Assembly (NCBI RefSeq): GCF_938041645.1
Contig: NZ_CALIST010000055.1
Span: 67,107 to 131,106 of the forward strand
DNA: 64,000 nucleotides
DNA from: an uncultured Campylobacter sp.
GTDB taxonomy: Bacteria > Campylobacterota > Campylobacteria > Campylobacterales > Campylobacteraceae
Direction of reading: 5' to 3'
The translations under genes were made by a program, and so were the position numbers. A model generated the notes under the pieces. It ran no database searches and was not told where the DNA came from. It worked only from the letters and a program-made list of their open reading frames with translations. Shown here piece after piece: positions 49,283 to 58,033 of this stretch. Numbering within the stretch: position 1 is the first letter of the stretch; the number at the start of each line of letters is the position of its first letter.

Positions 49283-50341
49283 ATGCCAAAATTTCAAACC
49301 ATTCTGCTTTTTGATCTCGATGGTACACTCATAGACTCCACGCCCGCGATATTAGATGGTTTTCATTATGCATTTGCGCATTTGGGCGCCGTAGAGCCTA
49401 GCGACGAAGCGATTAAAAAGCTTATCGGGCATCCGTTAGAGGTAATGTTTGAGCGTCTAGGTGTGACGCGCGATGTACAGAATTTCGTACTCGCCTACAA
49501 ACAGCGATACGTGCAGACTTTTTTGGATCAGACCGTTCTGCTAAGCGGTGCGTTCGAGGCGGTTCGTGCGGCGAGCGAGTTTGCAAATTTAGGCGTCGTG
49601 ACGACCAAGACGTCGAAATTTTCTAAAATTTTATTGCAGCATCTGGGTATCGCGGAATTTTTCGGCACCATCGTCGGACGAGAGGACGTGCAAGATCCCA
49701 AACCAAGCGCCGAACCGATCTTAAAGGCGCTTGAAAATTTAGGAATTTGCGGCGCGACTGCTAGCAAAAGCCCGCATGCGGCTCGCGGTAAAACTCACGA
49801 CGCGACTGCCGATGAAAATACAAGTGCTACTAACAGGAGCGCGATTTTGAGTAAAATTTCAACGCCTGATTTAAAGAGCCTTCCTGCGCTTGATCCTGAT
49901 CCTAGCAAAGTTTACGAGCAAAATTTAAGCAGCATCGCGAGTCAAAATTCTGATAGGATTTCGTTTAAAAATTTAAGCGAAGCGATTGGTATTAAATATA
50001 AAGCTGGCGATAATAGCCAGAAGAGCGGTGTCGACATTGAGGGCGAGAGCGATAAAGTCGGAGCGCGCGGCAGTAAAATTTATGATGCGCATGAGCTAAA
50101 TTCCACTCCTTGTTATGACAAAATTTGCAGTGACGAAATCCTGCCTTCTGTAAGCCAAAATATCTTTATGATCGGTGATACGTCGCTTGACGCCATCTCG
50201 GCAAAGTCGGCAGCGGTGCGAAGCGTGGGCGTAAGCTGCGGCTACGGCAGTGCCTCGGAACTACGGGCACATTTCGAGTTCGTATGCGCGGACGCAAAAG
50301 AGGCGGTTGAGTTGATACGCAAAATTTCATCAAAATTTTAG
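49283..50341 (+). CDS. HAD-family phosphatase (Gph-like) with a ~135-residue insert
   Basis: 352 residues. HAD motif I is DLDGTLIDS (Asp11, Asp13); motif II VVTTKTS; motif III Lys140 in DPKPSAEP; motif IV GDTSLDA (Asp299, Asp303). Normally motifs III and IV are about 25-30 residues apart, so residues ~155-290 (bases ~49745-50150) are extra: a Ser/Lys/Asp-rich stretch coded by AAATTT and AAAATTT words. The usual length is near 215. Likely a phosphoglycolate phosphatase-like enzyme; substrate unknown. Confidence 0.85.
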   Translation: MPKFQTILLFDLDGTLIDSTPAILDGFHYAFAHLGAVEPSDEAIKKLIGHPLEVMFERLGVTRDVQNFVLAYKQRYVQTFLDQTVLLSGAFEAVRAASEFANLGVVTTKTSKFSKILLQHLGIAEFFGTIVGREDVQDPKPSAEPILKALENLGICGATASKSPHAARGKTHDATADENTSATNRSAILSKISTPDLKSLPALDPDPSKVYEQNLSSIASQNSDRISFKNLSEAIGIKYKAGDNSQKSGVDIEGESDKVGARGSKIYDAHELNSTPCYDKICSDEILPSVSQNIFMIGDTSLDAISAKSAAVRSVGVSCGYGSASELRAHFEFVCADAKEAVELIRKISSKF

Positions 50342-51325
50342 GCGCGACGGAGCGAAATTTTACCTAGTTTTGATGCGCTATTTTTACAAATATTTAAGCG
50401 AATTCGCGCTCGAAATTTAAAATTTCCAATTAATTTTTGCGTTTTAAACAGCGCGCGATATAAAATTTGTCCGCGCTATTTAGCTGGGGAGCAAGGTGTT
50501 TTCTAGGTGTTCAAACGATAGGCGGAGTTAATTCCGCATATTTCTGCTCTGCTCTAGCAACAGCCCGTGCCGAACTAACAATGTACGGGAATATTTCACT
50601 TTGTCCATAGTATATTTGATCTGATTCGTCAATGTTCGGTATTAACAGCGTATGGGAAAATTTTGCTACCTCGAGTAATTGTGTTTTATTCATTTTCGGT
50701 TTGTATTAACACAATGTATGAGAAAATTTTACCGCAGTCAAATTTTACGCAATTTCGCAATATCTTTTGAGCTTGTGAACGGCTTTTGCAAGAAATTTAA
50801 TGCAAGCGTCTCGCACCTAAATTTTAATTCTGATTTTAGTTTAGACCCCATTTAGTAGCGATAAATTCTACGCTCCGCTTGAGGCAAGTATTTGACAGGC
50901 TTTTTGTGCGATCCTATCGCAAGTCTATTTGGCGCTTATTTTGAGCGCCGTATTTGGGTTTTGTCGCAATTATGCTCGCTGCGGATTTTCGGTTTGATTT
51001 ATAGCATTTAAGGTCGCGCCCGCCTAGCGAGCACTAAACATATATGTTTTGAAGACAGGCTTATATACTAAAATTTCATCCTGCGACAAATAGCTCGCAA
51101 AGGCGCAAATATAGGATAAACTAGCCAAATTTTAAAATTTAGCTCCGCGATGATAGCCATATTCTTTTATCAGAGCCGATGAAAGCAGCGTTAGCTTTTG
51201 CGTTTTAATTTATCGTTTCGGCTCATCAGGGCTTTAAATTTAATCTAAAATTTTACGAAATTTTAAAATTCCGCCCGCTCTTATGCTTTTTTAAAGCAAA
51301 ATTCTATAAAATACCGCTTCCGCAA
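50342..51325. repeat. ~980-bp repeat-rich region between the HAD gene and tRNA-Gln
   Basis: Dense AAATTT/AAAATTT words, with a single weak minus-strand 60-codon frame (50511-50693) described separately. No RNA gene or strong promoter seen apart from the sequence leading into tRNA-Gln. Confidence 0.7.
50511..50693 (-). CDS. possible small protein, unknown
   Basis: 60 codons beginning ATG, product with IYYGQSEIFPYIVSSARAVARAEQKYAEL. Unlike other frames in this gap it is not dominated by Lys-Phe repeats, and its DNA has few A/T hexamers. No ribosome binding site is seen, and no family is recognised. It may be real or a remnant. Confidence 0.25.
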   Translation of the reverse strand: MNKTQLLEVAKFSHTLLIPNIDESDQIYYGQSEIFPYIVSSARAVARAEQKYAELTPPIV

Positions 51326-51399
51326 TGGGCTATCGTCTAATGGCAGGACAACAAACTCTGGATTTGTGAATATAGGTTCGACCCCTATTAGCCCATCCA
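51326..51399 (+). tRNA. tRNA-Gln (CUG)
   Basis: Cloverleaf: acceptor TGGGCTA/TAGCCCA with U1-A72 as is typical of tRNA-Gln; D arm GTCTAATGGCAGGAC; anticodon arm ACAAA-CTCTGGA-TTTGT giving anticodon CTG; T arm ATAGG-TTCGACC-CCTAT. Encoded CCA follows a T at the discriminator position, where G is usual in tRNA-Gln. Confidence 0.87.
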
Positions 51400-51562
51400 C
51401 CCGAATTTTAATTTCTTTTATCATGCTAGTTTTTGAAATTATTTTACACATTACTTTTGCATATAGTGGCAGCATTCGCCGGCTAAAGTAAATTGTGCCA
51501 AGCCATAAATAGGCAAAATTTTATCGAACCAATAAGTAAGTTTGCCGCTTTAAAGCGGCGGA

Positions 51563-52024
51563 TTATTTGATTTTTTCTTTGCCTTTGTAAGTGGCGATGC
51601 TTTGATACGAGCCATCCTTTTTAAACGCTACCACGTCATAGACCTCGGGCTGAGAGCCTTGCTCCATACCTGGTGCTTCTAGCGGCATGCCAGGTACTGC
51701 TATGCCGATGACGTCTTTAGGCTTATTTTTTAGTAGCGTGCGGATCTCGCTTGCTGGCATATGCCCTTCGACTACATATCCGTCTACGATCGCGGTGTGG
51801 CAGCTAGCGAGCTCCAGCGGAAGTTTGAGCTCATTCTTCTTCTGGATAAGCGGCTCGTCAGCCAGCGAAATAATCTCGACTTCAAAGCCATTTTGCTCCA
51901 TATATTTTGCCCAGTTGTGGCAACAGCCGCAGCTCTCGCCGTGATAGACCTTGATGTGTTCGCCCGCCGCCGCATAGCTATTTAATGCCGCTAAAAGCGC
52001 ACCTACAAATAAAATTTTCTTCAT
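51563..52024 (-). CDS. DUF411 periplasmic metal-binding protein
   Basis: 153 residues with a signal peptide (ending SYAAAGE). CGCCHNW near residue 33, LASCHTAIVDGYVVEGHMPASEI and GMPLEAPGMEQGSQPEVYDVVAF (part) match the DUF411 family, linked to copper handling in many Proteobacteria. AGTAAAAT-type weak ribosome site (ACTGGAGTAAAATATG). Stands alone on the minus strand. Confidence 0.85.
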   Translation of the reverse strand: MKKILFVGALLAALNSYAAAGEHIKVYHGESCGCCHNWAKYMEQNGFEVEIISLADEPLIQKKNELKLPLELASCHTAIVDGYVVEGHMPASEIRTLLKNKPKDVIGIAVPGMPLEAPGMEQGSQPEVYDVVAFKKDGSYQSIATYKGKEKIK

Positions 52025-52147
52025 ATTTTACTCCAGTGATTAAAAGTCCTCGATTATACAATACGTATAGTAAATTTTTAAGAGCGAACCGTAGGATTTT
52101 AAAATTAGATTTGGTGAAGCAGTACCCGCTCGTAAGCCGAAATTTTA

Positions 52148-52165
52148 CGAAATTTTAAAATTTCG
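52148..52165. repeat. 18-bp perfect palindrome
   Basis: CGAAATTTT followed by its reverse complement, 20 bases beyond the 3' end of the minus-strand lipoprotein gene. Member of the same palindrome family as 30391 and 37734. Confidence 0.8.
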
Positions 52166-52183
52166 GCGTCGCGGATAAGTTGG

Positions 52184-52612
52184 TTATAGACACTGAGAGA
52201 GTGCTGATTTGATAGCGGATTTTGATACGTAGCCTTCCGAGTCGCTGGTAAGTGATACGTCGCAGCCTGGCTTATAGTTTTTCCAGGTGTAGATATTGCC
52301 ATTGTCTTCGGTTGTTTTGATGGAGTCTGGCTGTTTATTCCATGCAGAAATTACTTGATTGATATGAAATGCATCGCTGCGATCTTTCGGCGCATTAGTC
52401 ATGCCTGTGCTATCGGGCAAGGTCGTTTCGACCATATCAGTGGTGCCTGCGGTGGAGACCTCTTGGACTTTATCATTTACGCCGCCGATATTTGTTTTGC
52501 TGCTTTGGGATTTTGTTTGATTGCGTACTCCGCTTGGTTCGTTGGATATATTCCAGTTGGAACAACCGATAAAAAATACCGCTGCTACGAGCGCAGCTAT
52601 TAAATTTCTCAT
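52184..52612 (-). CDS. lipoprotein, unknown function
   Basis: 142 residues from ATG 52612, which has AAGGAG 7 bases upstream (a longer frame starts at 52627). Lipobox FFIGCS, Cys near 16. A Ser/Thr/Asn-rich linker follows, then a small domain with GNIYTWKNYKPGCDVSLTSDSEGYV and ending in SALSQCL; the two cysteines could pair. No family recognised. Confidence 0.72.
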   Translation of the reverse strand: MRNLIAALVAAVFFIGCSNWNISNEPSGVRNQTKSQSSKTNIGGVNDKVQEVSTAGTTDMVETTLPDSTGMTNAPKDRSDAFHINQVISAWNKQPDSIKTTEDNGNIYTWKNYKPGCDVSLTSDSEGYVSKSAIKSALSQCL

Positions 52613-52746
52613 AAAATTCTCCTTCAAAAATTTCGTTGCGATAGTAGCACATTTATCTTTAGTTTAAAATAAATCCGAGCCCTTTAAATTTGAAATTTCG
52701 TAGGAATTTTGCGAGGCGTTTCAGTAGGAATTTATAAAATTTGAGA

Positions 52747-52752
52747 TAATAT
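52747..52752 (+). promoter_or_regulatory. possible -10 box for rplU-rpmA
   Basis: TAATAT in GAGATAATATTGC, 80 bases before the rplU ATG, leaving a leader with a small GGC-aaat-GCC stem and T run. Confidence 0.4.
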
Positions 52753-52832
52753 TGCAACCTTTAATACCAAACGGGCTTTTAAATTTTGCACGGCAAATGC
52801 CTTTTTGGCTACCAAATTTTAAAGGATTTTTG

Positions 52833-53141
52833 ATGTATGCTATCATCAAACACGGCGGCAAGCAGTATAAGGTCGAAGAGGGTAACTACCTAAATTTAGA
52901 CCATTTTAATGCTGAGCCGAAAGCGAAGCTCGAACTTAGCGAAGTTTTAGCGCTAAACGACGGCGAGTTAAAGGTAGGAGCACCGTTTGTAAAGGGTGCC
53001 AGGGTGGTTTTGGAGGTCGTTTGCGAAGGCAAGGATAAAAAAGTCGTTATCTTCAAAAAACGCAGACGTAAAGATTCAAAAGTAAAACGCGGCTTCAGAC
53101 GCCAATACACCCGCGTCAAAGTCGTTTCGATTAACGCATAA
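52833..53141 (+). CDS. rplU: 50S ribosomal protein bL21
   Basis: 102 residues from ATG 52833, with AAAGGA upstream. [17 protein letters not shown] is the canonical N-terminus and [20 protein letters not shown] the basic loop. The frame is open upstream but without start evidence. Pairs with rpmA ten bases downstream. Confidence 0.97.
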   Translation: MYAIIKHGGKQYKVEEGNYLNLDHFNAEPKAKLELSEVLALNDGELKVGAPFVKGARVVLEVVCEGKDKKVVIFKKRRRKDSKVKRGFRRQYTRVKVVSINA

Positions 53142-53151
53142 AGGATAGGAA

Positions 53152-53409
53152 ATGGCACACAAAAAAGGTCAGGGCTCAACCCAAAATAATAGAGATAGTA
53201 TCGGACGCCGCTTGGGCGTCAAAAAATTCGGCGGCGAGTTCGTTCGCGCGGGCAACATCATCATCCGCCAGCGCGGCACCGCGACGCACCCGGGCTGCAA
53301 CGTAGGCATGGGTAGCGATCACACGATTTTTGCACTGATCGACGGCGTTGTAAAATTTGAGCGAAAAGATAAAAATCGCAAAAAAGTATCGGTTTATCCG
53401 GCCGCGTAA
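53152..53409 (+). CDS. rpmA: 50S ribosomal protein bL27
   Basis: 85 residues; [20 protein letters not shown] and [19 protein letters not shown] identify bL27, whose N-terminus reaches the peptidyl-transferase centre. No N-terminal prepeptide of the Firmicute type is present. A terminator follows. Confidence 0.97.
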   Translation: MAHKKGQGSTQNNRDSIGRRLGVKKFGGEFVRAGNIIIRQRGTATHPGCNVGMGSDHTIFALIDGVVKFERKDKNRKKVSVYPAA

Positions 53410-53423
53410 GCATCGCTAAATCT

Positions 53424-53445
53424 TCGGGGCGCAAGCCCCTCTTTT
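53424..53445 (+). terminator. intrinsic terminator after rpmA
   Basis: GGGGC-GCAA-GCCCC stem followed by TCTTTT. Confidence 0.75.
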
Positions 53446-53486
53446 AAAATTTCATCCATTTAAAAATTATCTTCAACTCATTTGGC

Positions 53487-53492
53487 TATAAT
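53487..53492 (+). promoter_or_regulatory. -10 box for obg
   Basis: TATAAT after a T-rich stretch, 26 bases before ATG 53518, which is preceded by AAGGAT. Confidence 0.6.
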
Positions 53493-53517
53493 TGCCGTTT
53501 TAAATTTAAGGATAGCT

Positions 53518-54573
53518 ATGTTCATAGACAGCGTAAAATTTAGCGTTAAATCTGGCAATGGCGGCGCAGGTTGCGTCAGCTTCCGCCGCGAAAAATTCGT
53601 CATCTCAGGCGGTCCCGACGGCGGCGACGGCGGCGACGGCGGCGACGTGTATTTTAGGGTTGATAAAAACTCCCATACCCTCTCATCCTATAAGGGCAAG
53701 CGGGAGTTTAAAGCGCAAAACGGCGCGCCCGGCGAGGGTCGCAAAAAGACCGGCAAAAGCGGCGAGGATCTCTATCTCATCGTGCCTCCGGGCACCAGCG
53801 TTTACGACGAGGATAGCGGCGAGCTGGTGCTTGATATGCTAAACGACGGCGAGACGAAGCTGTTTTTAAAAGGCGGTAAAGGTGGGCTTGGTAACGTGCA
53901 TTTTAAAAGCTCGATCAATCAAGCCCCCGAATATGCGCAAAAAGGCCTAGAGGGGCAGACGCGCGAGGTGCGCTTGGAGCTAAAACTCATCGCCGACGTG
54001 GGGCTTGTGGGCTTTCCAAACGTGGGCAAAAGCACGCTAATCTCGACCGTTTCAAATGCTAAACCCCAGATCGCAAACTACGAGTTTACTACGCTCACGC
54101 CAAAGCTCGGACTCGTCGAGGTAGACGAATACAGCGGCTTTGTAATGGCCGATATCCCGGGCATTATCGAGGGGGCTAGCGAAGGGCGCGGGCTTGGCGT
54201 GCAGTTTTTAAAACACGTCGAGCGCACGAAAATTTTACTTTTTATGCTCGATCTTGCGAACTACCGCAGCCTTGAGGAGCAGTTTGACGCGCTACGGGCG
54301 GAGACGGCGAAATTTTCCAGAGAGCTTGCAAAAAGAGATTACGCGATCGCTCTAACTCGTGCGGACGCGGCTGAAAATTTGCAGGAAAAATTTGACGGTT
54401 TTTTGTCGCATTTGGGGCTTGCGGGCATGGCTGACGAGATGAAATTTAAACAAGATATTTATGAGTTTGACGCCGCTAAGCCGTTTTTCGTGATGCCGAT
54501 ATCTTCGGCTACGGGACAAAATATAAACGAGCTAAAATTTAACCTGCTTGAGCTGCTTAAAAAGGAGCTGTAG
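53518..54573 (+). CDS. obg: Obg GTPase, ribosome assembly
   Basis: 351 residues. The glycine-rich Obg fold has [16 protein letters not shown] and [16 protein letters not shown], the latter encoded by tandem GGCGGCGAC units at ~53618-53646. GTPase motifs: [15 protein letters not shown], and TRAD in [11 protein letters not shown] 53518 was chosen from [16 protein letters not shown] and AAGGAT upstream. Normal length. Acts on 50S subunit maturation and stress response. Confidence 0.96.
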   Translation: MFIDSVKFSVKSGNGGAGCVSFRREKFVISGGPDGGDGGDGGDVYFRVDKNSHTLSSYKGKREFKAQNGAPGEGRKKTGKSGEDLYLIVPPGTSVYDEDSGELVLDMLNDGETKLFLKGGKGGLGNVHFKSSINQAPEYAQKGLEGQTREVRLELKLIADVGLVGFPNVGKSTLISTVSNAKPQIANYEFTTLTPKLGLVEVDEYSGFVMADIPGIIEGASEGRGLGVQFLKHVERTKILLFMLDLANYRSLEEQFDALRAETAKFSRELAKRDYAIALTRADAAENLQEKFDGFLSHLGLAGMADEMKFKQDIYEFDAAKPFFVMPISSATGQNINELKFNLLELLKKEL

Positions 54574-54699
54574 GCTGCGGTAAAAGTCGCGCCGCAGAGG
54601 GCTTTTGCGAACGCACGCCTTAAGCAGCCCGTATACGCTGTTAAATTTTATTTTTATCGCTCGCAAACGTCGCAAAAAGATAAAATTTAAGGAAGCGAA

Positions 54700-55041
54700 A
54701 TGAATAAAATTTTCATTCTAGTATTTTTATGCTTCGGCGCATATGGTTGCGATCCCGCCGATCCGGTGCCGAATTTTATGGACTTTAACGACAAGGATCG
54801 CGACGGCGCACTGAGCTTGCAGGAGTGGATGGCGAGCAAGGTGCCGTCTGGGCTGAGAGTAGAGCTAAATCTGCGCTCAGGCTCTGAATTTAAGAGGCTC
54901 GATGCTAATCGTGACGGCAAGATTAGCCTGGATGAGCTGGGGGCGAAACCGTCTGCAAAGATTTATTGGTCCGAAGATCCGTGCGCTTTTTGGCCTTGGC
55001 CAGACGGATCCGAGGATAAAAATCAATCCGCCGTCAAATAA
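54700..55041 (+). CDS. EF-hand lipoprotein
   Basis: 113 residues. Lipobox AYGCD at the end of a short signal (IFILVFLCFGAYGC, Cys near 17). Two EF-hand-like calcium loops: DFNDKDRDGALSLQEW and DANRDGKISLDEL, each with Asp/Asn at the coordinating positions. AAGGAA lies before the ATG. No partner is obvious; calcium binding is inferred from the loops. It sits where proB lies in C. jejuni as I recall. Confidence 0.8.
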   Translation: MNKIFILVFLCFGAYGCDPADPVPNFMDFNDKDRDGALSLQEWMASKVPSGLRVELNLRSGSEFKRLDANRDGKISLDELGAKPSAKIYWSEDPCAFWPWPDGSEDKNQSAVK

Positions 55042-55156
55042 GGCGCACGAGCGTGAACCAGGGTTTACCTCACGGTATGCGTAAAATTTATTGCGAGCAC
55101 GGTCGGCGCCCGTGTGATCTCTCGCGCCGTGATTTAGCTAAAATTAAAGGAAAATA

Positions 55157-56077
55157 ATGAATATAGTTTTTATGGGTACTCCCGAGTATGCGGCTAAAAT
55201 TTTACGCGCGCTTGCGGAGGCGAAATTTGAGATTGCGGCCGTATTTACGCAGCCAGATAAACCCGTCGGCAGGAAGCAAATTTTAACTCCTAGCGAGGTT
55301 AAAGTTTACGCGCAGCAGCACCTTCCCACAGTGCCGATCTTTCAGCCTGCGACACTCAAAGACGAGGCGGTCGCAGCGCAGATAAAAGAGCTAAAGCCTG
55401 ATTTTATCGTGGTTGCAGCATACGGTAAAATTTTGCCGCAGGCCGTGCTTGATATCGCGCCTTGCATAAACCTGCACGCTTCGATCCTGCCTAAATACCG
55501 TGGCGCAAGTCCGATCCAAAGCGCGATCTTGGCGGGCGAAAAGCAGACAGGCGTGACGGCAATGCTGATGGACGTGGGGCTTGACACGGGCGATATGCTT
55601 GATTTTGCCTACACGCCTTGCGAGGACAAAACGGCGGCGCAGCTTTTTGACGAGCTCGGGGATCTGGCGGGCGAGCTGATAGTGCGAGTGCTGCGAAATT
55701 TTGCAAATTTAAAGCCGCTTAAGCAGGACGATGCGCAGGCTACGCACTGCAAAAAGATAAGCAAATCAGACGGGCTTTTTAGCTTTGAGCAGAGCGCACA
55801 GCAAATTTATAATAAATTTCGCGCGCTAACGCCCTGGCCCGGGATCTATCTAGCTAGCGGACTTAAAATTTTAGAACTAGAGCTTTTGTGCGAATACTGC
55901 GGGCGTAAATTTGAACGCGCGGGCGAAATTTTAAGCGTCGATAAGCTTGGCTTTGGCGTCGCATGCGGCGAAGGCGCGGTTAAGATCATGAAGGTGCAAG
56001 AGCCGGGTAAAAAGCCCGTGGACGCTAGCGCGTATCTAAACGGCAAGCGGCTAAAGATCGGCGATCTGCTATGCTAG
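55157..56077 (+). CDS. fmt: methionyl-tRNA formyltransferase
   Basis: 306 residues. VFMGTPEYAAKIL, VFTQPDKPVGRKQ, INLHASILPKYRGASPIQ (the catalytic Asn-His region) and VGLDTGDML are Fmt hallmarks. Formylates initiator methionyl-tRNA. AAAGGAAAAT precedes the ATG. The C-terminal domain is normal. A 530-bp repeat-rich stretch separates it from birA. Confidence 0.96.
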   Translation: MNIVFMGTPEYAAKILRALAEAKFEIAAVFTQPDKPVGRKQILTPSEVKVYAQQHLPTVPIFQPATLKDEAVAAQIKELKPDFIVVAAYGKILPQAVLDIAPCINLHASILPKYRGASPIQSAILAGEKQTGVTAMLMDVGLDTGDMLDFAYTPCEDKTAAQLFDELGDLAGELIVRVLRNFANLKPLKQDDAQATHCKKISKSDGLFSFEQSAQQIYNKFRALTPWPGIYLASGLKILELELLCEYCGRKFERAGEILSVDKLGFGVACGEGAVKIMKVQEPGKKPVDASAYLNGKRLKIGDLLC

Positions 56078-56609
56078 GTTGGGTTTTGAAGGCTCGCGTT
56101 TTGCGCCGCGCTTATGATGCTACGCGGAAATTTTATTTGCGCCGCACTTTTGGCGTTACGACGGAATTTTGCTCCAGGTATCGCTGCGATCGTGAAGTAA
56201 AATTTTGCCGTGCGGAATTTCGAAGCGAAGCTCCAAAACCAAGGCTTTATAAAATTTTAAAATCTTACTTCTATGCTCTAAAATTTTACGCTCGCAGGAG
56301 CTTTAAATTTCGCTTTGGCGGTTGCGGACTTTACGGCGCTACACCGAACACGCACCATTTAAAATTCTATGATCGTGCCGCAGAATTTTTGCGAGACAGA
56401 GCTTTAAAATTTTATCGCAGTGCCGCTAGGAAAATCCACGTTGCCGAAGAGTTTAGCAAGATCGCAAAATTTCATCGCACAAAATTTCACTATGTCGTAA
56501 AATTTAATCGTGCTAAATTTCATCTTGTTGCAAAATTCTATCGCAGCGCAGAATTTAAACGCTTGCAATATTTCAAGACGAGCCCTTCGTCTTACGCAAG
56601 GAGCAGGTT
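56078..56609 (+). repeat. AAATTT tandem-type repeat array with an open frame
   Basis: Best example of the repeat: at 56455-56560 units read roughly AAATTTCATCGCAC, AAATTTCACTATGTCGTA, AAATTTAATCGTGCT, AAATTTCATCTTGTTGCA, AAATTCTATCGCAGCG. Nearly all hexamers are in one frame, so a frame starting at ATG 56071 stays open for 182 codons and repeats Lys-Phe-Tyr/His-Arg and Glu-Phe. No ribosome site distinct from fmt is seen. I do not call it a gene, but translation cannot be excluded. Confidence 0.65.
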
Positions 56610-57245
56610 TTGCAAGTAGAATTTGTAGAGCAAATGCCCTCTACGCAGGAGTTTTTAGTAGACGCCGTGCGCGAAGGCAGGATAGCGCCGCCTTTTGCGA
56701 TCGCCGCAAATCGCCAAAGCGCCGGTATCGGCTCGCGCGGCAATGATTGGGAGGGCGCGAGCGGCAATCTCGCATTTTCGTTCTGTGTCGCTCAAACGGA
56801 TCTGCCCGCAGATGTGCCGCCTCAGTCGGCGAGCATATATTTTGCGATGATCATGCAGGAGCTTCTCGCATCGCTCGGCTCTCAGCTTTGGCTTAAATGG
56901 CCTAACGATTTTTATCTAGGCGAGCGTAAAATCGGCGGGGCGATGACGAATAAGATCAAAAATACCCTCATCTGCGGCATCGGCATGAACCTACTCGGCG
57001 CGCCCGAATATGCGGGAATTTTAGATATAAAAATCAGCGCAAAAGACGCTATAGAGGGCTTTTTTGCGCTATATGAAAATAAAATCTCGTGGAAGCAAAT
57101 TTTTAGAAATTTTTCGTTACAATTCCAAAAATCGCAAAAATTTAGCGTTCATCTAGGCGGCGAAAAAATTTCACTCGCGCAGGCTAAACTTTGCGAAGAC
57201 GGATCGATCATAATAAATGAAGAAAGGGTTTATGCTTTAAGATGA
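56610..57245 (+). CDS. birA: biotin-protein ligase
   Basis: 211 residues, starting TTG with AAGGAG seven bases upstream. EQMPSTQEFLVDAV, ANRQSAGIGSRGNDWEGASGNLAFSF (in part; GRGR-like biotinyl-AMP loop GIGSRGNDW) and LWLKWPNDFYLGERKIGG are diagnostic. Lacks the N-terminal DNA-binding domain of E. coli BirA, so it is a pure ligase for acetyl-CoA carboxylase or pyruvate carboxylase. It overlaps parA by four bases. Confidence 0.93.
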   Translation: MQVEFVEQMPSTQEFLVDAVREGRIAPPFAIAANRQSAGIGSRGNDWEGASGNLAFSFCVAQTDLPADVPPQSASIYFAMIMQELLASLGSQLWLKWPNDFYLGERKIGGAMTNKIKNTLICGIGMNLLGAPEYAGILDIKISAKDAIEGFFALYENKISWKQIFRNFSLQFQKSQKFSVHLGGEKISLAQAKLCEDGSIIINEERVYALR

Positions 57246-58033
57246 GTGAAGTAATTACGATTGCAAATCAAAAAGGCGGCGTCGGAAAGACGACCACAGC
57301 GGTTAATCTTGCTGCGTCGCTAGCGATAAAGAAAAAGCGGGTCCTACTGATCGACGTAGACCCTCAGGCGAACGCTACGACCGGGCTTGGCTTTAACCGC
57401 AGCGACTTTGAATTTAACATTTATCACGTCCTAACGGGGCGTAAGAGCATGTCCGAAGTGATCCAAAAGACCGAACTTGAGTTTATGGATTTAGTGCCGT
57501 CAAATATCGGACTTGTAGGCATCGAGCGCGAAGTAAGTGAAGAGAAAGACTTCAAACTAATGCTAAAAAATAAAATTTCGGAGGTTAAGGACAGATACGA
57601 TTTCATCATCATAGATTCGCCGCCGACGCTCGGTAGCATTACGGTAAATGCCTTGGTCGCAAGCGATAGCGTCATCATCCCGATTCAGTGCGAATTCTAT
57701 GCACTTGAAGGCGTCGCGCTGATCCTAAATACCGTAAAAGTTGTCAAGCAAACGCTCAATAAAAATTTAAAAATTCGCGGATTTTTGCCTACGATGTATA
57801 GTTTGCAAAACAACCTCGCTAAAGAAACGGTCGCGAATTTACGCGAGTATTTTGATGATAAGCTCTTTCGTATCGGCAAGAGTGATGATCTAGTCATCAT
57901 CCCGCGCAATATTAAGCTAGCCGAAAGCCCAAGCTTTGGCAAGCCGGTGGTTTTATACGATATAAAATCCGCCGGCTCCATCGCCTATCAAGACCTCGCT
58001 AAATCCATAATGGAGCAAAAATGGGCAAGGTAA
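57242..58033 (+). CDS. parA: chromosome-partitioning ATPase ParA/Soj
   Basis: 263 residues. Deviant Walker A KGGVGKTTTAVNLA near residue 10-23, DVDPQANATTGLG, and DSPPTLGSITVNAL are the ParA motifs. Overlaps parB by 13 bases. Acts with ParB on centromere-like parS sites; no parS was spotted in the window. Confidence 0.95.
   Translation: MSEVITIANQKGGVGKTTTAVNLAASLAIKKKRVLLIDVDPQANATTGLGFNRSDFEFNIYHVLTGRKSMSEVIQKTELEFMDLVPSNIGLVGIEREVSEEKDFKLMLKNKISEVKDRYDFIIIDSPPTLGSITVNALVASDSVIIPIQCEFYALEGVALILNTVKVVKQTLNKNLKIRGFLPTMYSLQNNLAKETVANLREYFDDKLFRIGKSDDLVIIPRNIKLAESPSFGKPVVLYDIKSAGSIAYQDLAKSIMEQKWAR

Noticed and set aside
52753..52832. L21 leader-type attenuator before rplU
   Set aside because: There is a GGC-aaat-GCC stem with T run, but it is too short to support and does not resemble the structured leader of Firmicutes.
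53618..53646. Tandem GGCGGCGAC units
   Set aside because: They code the normal glycine-aspartate run of the Obg fold, so no separate repeat element is needed.
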